Source: Corallium rubrum
Lineage: Eukaryota; Cnidaria; Anthozoa; Scleralcyonacea; Coralliidae
NCBI GenBank assembly: GCA_964035015.1
Contig: OZ036005.1
Location: 373,701 to 437,700 of the forward strand
DNA: 64,000 nucleotides
Direction: 5' to 3'
A program made the translations under genes and the position numbers. The notes below the pieces were generated by a model. That model did not search any database and was not told the origin of the DNA. It saw only the letters and a program-made list of their open reading frames with translations. The stretch's first letter is position 1, and each line of letters begins with the position of its first letter. Shown here in pieces: positions 62,301 through 64,000 of the stretch.

Positions 62301-63637
62301 GATGCGTCCATTTGATAAAGTACGATAAAGCATTCGCAGCCGATCTGTATCTGATTTACTACAGCTCGCCTTGTAAATCAGATACAGATCGCTGCTCATA
62401 CTTTATCTCTTACTCGAAGGCGTTAAGCTTCAATAAAAGAATAAATATTCTACTGTTCATTAATTACACAATCATGTAAAAACGCGCAAGCTGTTACAGA
62501 CCTGCAAATGAGTTGTCACAGGCTGTCACTGTCATGTGTTCGCACTGGCTGTCCCAGATTGTTGACAAGTTTGTAAAAGGTTGTTGACAACTTGTCACAG
62601 GGTATAGGTGACCCCAACGGATCTGTGACAAGTTGTTGCAACATCCTGTTACTCGTCATAGATGCCCCCATGCTGCAGCTACTGTTACCATGCTGCAGCT
62701 ACTGTTACCATGCTGCAGCTACTGTTACCATGCTGCAGCTACTGTTACCATCTGCAGTTACTGTTACCATGCTGCAGTTACTGTAACAAGTTGTGAGGCT
62801 GATGCTGACAAGGTTGTAGCAGCTTGTTGAATAACAGCATTGTTACAACCTGTTAACAGCCTTGCTACATTAAGCCTAGCTGTTGCATACACTTAAGAAA
62901 TTGTTGACAGTTTGGCGTGCCCCATTGAGTTATGCGCGTGCGGGAAGTTGGGAGAGCATGAAAAAAGCGTAACGGTTGGCAACCTCGTACCCAGGGTTTT
63001 TCACTCTAGCGAGAGAAAGAGTTCTTTCCTCCAGCCGGCGCAGAGAAAGAGCCTGGGTACGAGGTTGAACAGTTGGTTGGGACGATAGCCGAGAACAACT
63101 CTAGATTTTTGAGTGCTTTAGTGAAAGTCTAACGACTAACATATAAAGTTATACACACTTTGACAACATACAGTAAACATTATACATGCATATATATCAT
63201 CATCATACATATAATGTAATGCTTTATTTTAGATTATGGTGGTTCTAGGAATCTTACATACTCAAGTTGTTTCAACAACAGTTTCAAATATTGATGGAAT
63301 ATCACTAACATCAAGAGGCCAAGGGTAAGTATTTACTAACATCACTTGTAGTTCCTCAAGTTTGACGAACGTCCACCAAACGTCTGTTACGGGAAATTTG
63401 AAGAGTTGCTGAGAGCTTATCTGTGTCCTTTTTTTATTTTCTTCAAGATTTACTGTTGTTTTCTTTCTAGAAAAGCTCGTCGTAAGAAATCGAAAACGCA
63501 GCAACATATGAGCAGTTCAGTCGAGGACCTTGTCAAAGATCAAAATTACAAAAACAACACAAAACCTCGACGAAGAACAGGGATAAGAAAAAGAGTGAAA
63601 AGAGAAAATAGTTCCCACGATAAAACTAATTGTAGAA
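49177..63637 (+). CDS. PHTF: PHTF family ER membrane protein, first eight exons (3' partial)
   Basis: PHTF1/2 are multipass ER membrane proteins whose N terminus binds FEM1B in mammals; the old name (putative homeodomain transcription factor) is misleading. Exons: 49177-49215, 51253-51318, 52279-52348, 56517-56613, 60518-60623, 61296-61331, 63233-63324, 63471-63637. They give 224 residues and end in phase 1 at the last donor. Features: MADSDPVAWFQQKIGRYD, KPELIDIDLIRGSTFSKAKP, a first membrane segment at about 98-120 (LWIFLLVLYILQLVAVG), a second hydrophobic stretch at 139-147, HTQVVST, and a basic segment KARRKKSK. This order matches the family N terminus, including DLIRGSTF-KAKP. The rest lies right of the window. 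It is divergent from ESYT, with 2.0 kb between start codons. Confidence 0.93.
49800..50065. repeat. AATTAATTACAATTACTTGC tandem repeat in PHTF intron 1
   Basis: Three to four copies of a unit of about 65 bp with AATTAATTACAATTACTTGC, TTTAAAAAGTAATTAATTCC and TACAATTACCACTC. Confidence 0.85.
50556..50802 (+). mobile_element. MITE with TAGGCGAGTTTCAGGG termini, copy 2
   Basis: Starts TAGGTGAATTTCAGCGTAAT, ends ACCCTAAAACTCACCTA; interior matches the copies at 9758 and 53923, same orientation. Confidence 0.85.
51253..51318 (+). CDS. PHTF: PHTF exon 2
   Basis: Twenty-two codons, IGRYDKALWERTIELK to KVFE; acceptor TCATATAG, donor GTACTG. Phase 0 at both ends. Confidence 0.9.
51338..51709. mobile_element. 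Short element ended by CAGGGCTGGATTAA
   Basis: CAGGGCTGGATTAAAAGTAC at the left and GTTAATCCAGCCC at the right are inverted. A CAGGG start is common in hAT-type MITEs; no clear duplication seen. Confidence 0.6.
52279..52348 (+). CDS. PHTF: PHTF exon 3
   Basis: Encodes DLNSAPRKTGNVKPELIDID then LIR; ends in phase 1 before GTATGT. KPELID-DLIRG is a family signature. Confidence 0.92.
52537..53838. mobile_element. hAT-type non-autonomous element, 8-bp target duplication
   Basis: Termini TAGGGATGAGCCGATAATCG and GATCGGCTCATCCCTA. GTTCTCCA flanks both ends (52529-52536 and 53839-53846). The interior carries a second element. Confidence 0.9.
52855..53608. mobile_element. MULE-like element nested in the hAT element, 9-bp target duplication
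   Basis: Termini TACCCTGGGTGCCAGAGGCT and AGCCTCTGGCACCCAGGGTA. CTTAAACTC flanks both ends (52846-52854 and 53609-53617). Inner direct duplication: 53040-53190 resembles 53262-53415 (TTAAACCATACACCTC, GCCGTTTCAGCTCACT). Confidence 0.9.
53923..54169 (+). mobile_element. MITE with TAGGCGAGTTTCAGGG termini, copy 3
   Basis: TAGACGAGTTTCAGGGTGTT to AACACCCTGAAACTCGCCTA; the most symmetrical of the three copies. Confidence 0.85.
54600..54690 (-). mobile_element. tRNA-derived SINE fragment
   Basis: The reverse strand reads GAGCATCGGACCAGTAAACC then GAAGGTTGCAGGTTCAAATC: anticodon arm and T-arm of the same tRNA-like family as 2952. Confidence 0.55.
54703..54752. repeat. (TA)n microsatellite left of the Penelope-like element
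   Basis: About 25 perfect TA repeats; a shorter TA tract lies at 54520-54540. Confidence 0.97.
54842..54881 (-). ncRNA. Hammerhead-type ribozyme motif of the Penelope-like element
   Basis: On the minus strand: stem I TTTCTC (54881-54876), core CTGACGA, stem II GGGC-CTTC-GCTC, core GAAA, then CGTC with cleavage expected after GTC, then GAGAAG (54847-54842) pairing with stem I in six pairs. Stem III is only AC/GT with no loop, as in minimal type I hammerheads that act as dimers. One A before stem II (54868) is unpaired. It lies about 250 bases after the element's stop codon, in sense. Hammerheads are known in Penelope-like elements. Confidence 0.6.
55132..56275 (-). mobile_element. Penelope-like retroelement: RT end plus GIY-YIG endonuclease, 5'-truncated
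   Basis: An open frame of about 380 codons on the minus strand in PHTF intron 3. ANLFVGYVEKQI and YYGRFIDDCLG give the RT motif with the F-I-D-D catalytic core. LSTSVFYKTTDSHSYL and a CCRGRCNTC cysteine cluster follow. YCISCSKCPMLYIGETGRRL with HLRDV is the GIY-YIG-type endonuclease of Penelope-like elements. The stop is TGA or equivalent near 55132. The N-terminal RT fingers are absent: the frame opens straight from the (TA)n tract at 56276. The retained part has no internal stop. Confidence 0.9.
56276..56347. repeat. (TA)n microsatellite at the truncated end of the Penelope-like element
   Basis: About 35 perfect TA repeats. With 54703-54752 it brackets the element, which fits a TA-rich target. 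Confidence 0.97.
56517..56613 (+). CDS. PHTF: PHTF exon 4
   Basis: Encodes GSTFSKAKPVHGWLAIVRKG and LYPFYYK; acceptor AAATAG, donor GTATGC. Intron 3 before it is over 4 kb of nested elements. Confidence 0.92.
56752..57174. mobile_element. 423-bp palindromic MITE in PHTF intron 4
   Basis: The outer arms CAATAGACCTTTTCACC and TTGAATTTGCAATGCATTAT, GGTCTATCCAGGGTAA return inverted; inner GTCATATTGGTAAAAGCAA also folds. Arms near 190 bp. Confidence 0.88.
57640..58690. repeat. 21-bp satellite in PHTF intron 4
   Basis: The core 58020-58640 holds nearly 30 units containing AACGTATAACGTAACTTACA with TAGCG and TATCAGCG variants. The left 57640-58020 is a degraded version (GAACGTAGCG, AACTTCT). Confidence 0.95.
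58728..59035 (+). mobile_element. ATTAATAATTCATGAG family copy
   Basis: CTCATTAATAATTCATGAGG, GATTTACATAAACTTTGGCT, CGTGTTTTATCAGATGTAAA and the inverse TCTGATAAAACAC; plus-strand counterpart of 6540-6850. Confidence 0.78.
59233..59530 (+). mobile_element. ATTAATAATTCATGAG family copy, second subtype
   Basis: ATTCATTAATAATTCATGAA, GAAATTACATAAATTAAGCC, then hairpin ATCAGGATTCCAAACACC / GGAAATCTTGATGA. Closest to 36468 and 42085. Confidence 0.72.
59752..60306. mobile_element. MITE interrupted by a second palindromic element
   Basis: The outer ends TAACAAATAGATTCCATTTT and GTCTGTTCAGTTA mirror TAACTGAACAGAC and AATGGAATCTATTTGTTTTA. Inner CACAACGTGGTAAGAACA also folds. The second element (59880-60268) has TACCGTATTTACTCGTTTAA and its inverse at its ends. 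Confidence 0.85.
60518..60623 (+). CDS. PHTF: PHTF exon 5 (first membrane segment)
   Basis: Encodes WRAVLPSKLWIFLLVLYILQ through YVSYADEMK after GTTTCAG; donor GTTAGT. The hydrophobic stretch matches the first PHTF transmembrane helix. Confidence 0.92.
61296..61331 (+). CDS. PHTF: PHTF exon 6 (36-nt small exon)
   Basis: Twelve codons, NIYPSEAFGPVL, between TTTTAAG and GTAAGT. Phase 0 at both ends, so it could be skipped without shifting the frame. It matches the short loop ending in G-P-L of the family. Confidence 0.85.
61368..61690. mobile_element. Fold-back ended by GACGTGTGGCTAAATGGAGG
   Basis: GACGTGTGGCTAAATGGAGG then AATTGCTCC mirrors GGAGCAATTCC and TCCATTTAGCCACACGTC; inner CTCCACTAGCTTGGTAA short repeats at 61565-61625. 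Confidence 0.8.
61826..62430. mobile_element. ATTCATGAA-type fold-backs with CGATCTGTAT hairpins
   Basis: Two hairpin segments, TACGATAAAGCATT(T/C)GC then CCGATCTGTAT and its inverse ATACAGATCG, flank TCATTAAAAATTCATGAAGC and GATTTACATAAACTTT. Probably two copies of one family. Confidence 0.6.
62500..62900. repeat. CAAGTTGT/CTGTTAC repeats with a 20-bp core
   Basis: 62665-62785 holds about six copies of CATGCTGCAGCTACTGTTAC. The flanks have TTGTTGACAACTTGTCACAG-type imperfect inverted repeats like those at 13205. Confidence 0.8.
62980..63068. mobile_element. Short MITE ended by CAACCTCGTACCCAGG
   Basis: CAACCTCGTACCCAGGGTTT and GCCTGGGTACGAGGTTG are inverted; 89 bp. Same terminal family as 41060-41577 and the 8404-9188 fold-back. 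Confidence 0.8.
63233..63324 (+). CDS. PHTF: PHTF exon 7
   Basis: Encodes IMVVLGILHTQVVSTTVSN to SLTSRGQ after ATTTTAG; donor GTAAGT, phase 2. Confidence 0.9.
63471..63637 (+). CDS. PHTF: PHTF exon 8
   Basis: Basic region KARRKKSKTQQHMSSSVEDL to HDKTNCR after TTTCTAG; donor GTAAGT at 63638. An intronic array follows to the window edge. Confidence 0.88.
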
Positions 63638-63764
63638 GTAAGTGAGAAAATAAACTAAAACTAGACGGCATTCAGAGTGGGTCCCTGGGCTAGCCCGCTT
63701 TGCCGAGATCGAGATGATTTCTTGTTAATTTTCATCTTGTGTTTATATGAGAGCCGAGCCAGCC

Positions 63765-64000
63765 AGCCTAGCCGAGATATCGCTTTGTGAGACCGAGATC
63801 TCGCTTTGTGAGACCGAGATCTCACTTTGTGAGACCGAGATCTCGCTTTGTGAGACCGAGATCTCGCTTTGTGAGACCGTGATGTCGCTTTGTGAGACCG
63901 AGATCACGCTTTGTGAGACCGAGATGTCGCTTTGTGAGGCCGAGATCTCGCTTTGTGAGACCAAGATCTCGCTTTGTGAGACCAAGATCTCCCTTTGTGA
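63765..64000. repeat. 21-bp TTGTGAGACCGAGATCTCGC satellite, runs off the window
   Basis: About eleven units in PHTF intron 8 with ATCTC, ATGTC and ATCAC variants. The array is open at the right edge. Confidence 0.95.

Overview
The window is intron-rich, AT-rich animal nuclear DNA. Four conserved metazoan genes can be read. The style of the sequence suggests an anthozoan cnidarian, most likely a stony coral: short conserved exons in long introns packed with fold-back MITEs, 5S-derived and tRNA-derived SINEs, a Penelope-like element and many 20-25 bp minisatellites. The organism call is an inference from gene content and repeat style, not from a species marker.

Layout. (1) 334-11207, plus: nine exons, the 3' part of GCLC, the catalytic subunit of glutamate-cysteine ligase (first step of glutathione synthesis). 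Its 5' exons lie left of the window. (2) 11208-17690: intergenic, holding a 21-bp minisatellite, SINE copies, fold-backs and microsatellites. (3) 17691-39006, plus: eight exons of a complete insulin receptor substrate (IRS) gene, with PH domain, PTB domain and a tail of YxxM, YxN and Y(T/S)(S/T)(V/I)DF sites. Every long intron is swollen by satellites or transposons; intron 4 holds a 5.9-kb terminal-inverted-repeat unit with two arrays of one 25-bp repeat. (4) 39007-44926: intergenic, with very regular palindromes, one of them carrying an insertion in each arm. (5) 44927-47200, minus: an intronless extended synaptotagmin (ESYT2/3 type), 757 aa. (6) 49177-63637, plus: the first eight exons of PHTF, a multipass ER membrane protein, divergent from ESYT and running off the right edge.

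The four genes are unrelated housekeeping or signalling genes (redox, insulin signalling, ER-plasma membrane contact, ER membrane protein). I see no operon-like logic. I found no CRISPR array, no bacterial-type operon and no intact autonomous transposon. The most interesting material is in the introns: a RecQ-like helicase fragment trapped in a fold-back, a Penelope-like element with a hammerhead-type ribozyme motif, nested transposons with readable target-site duplications, and satellites that touch or mimic splice signals.

Exon borders were set by AG/GT sites, unbroken phase, and similarity to the protein families as I remember them. No alignment or search was run. Repeat borders are accurate to a few bases only where a target-site duplication is quoted.
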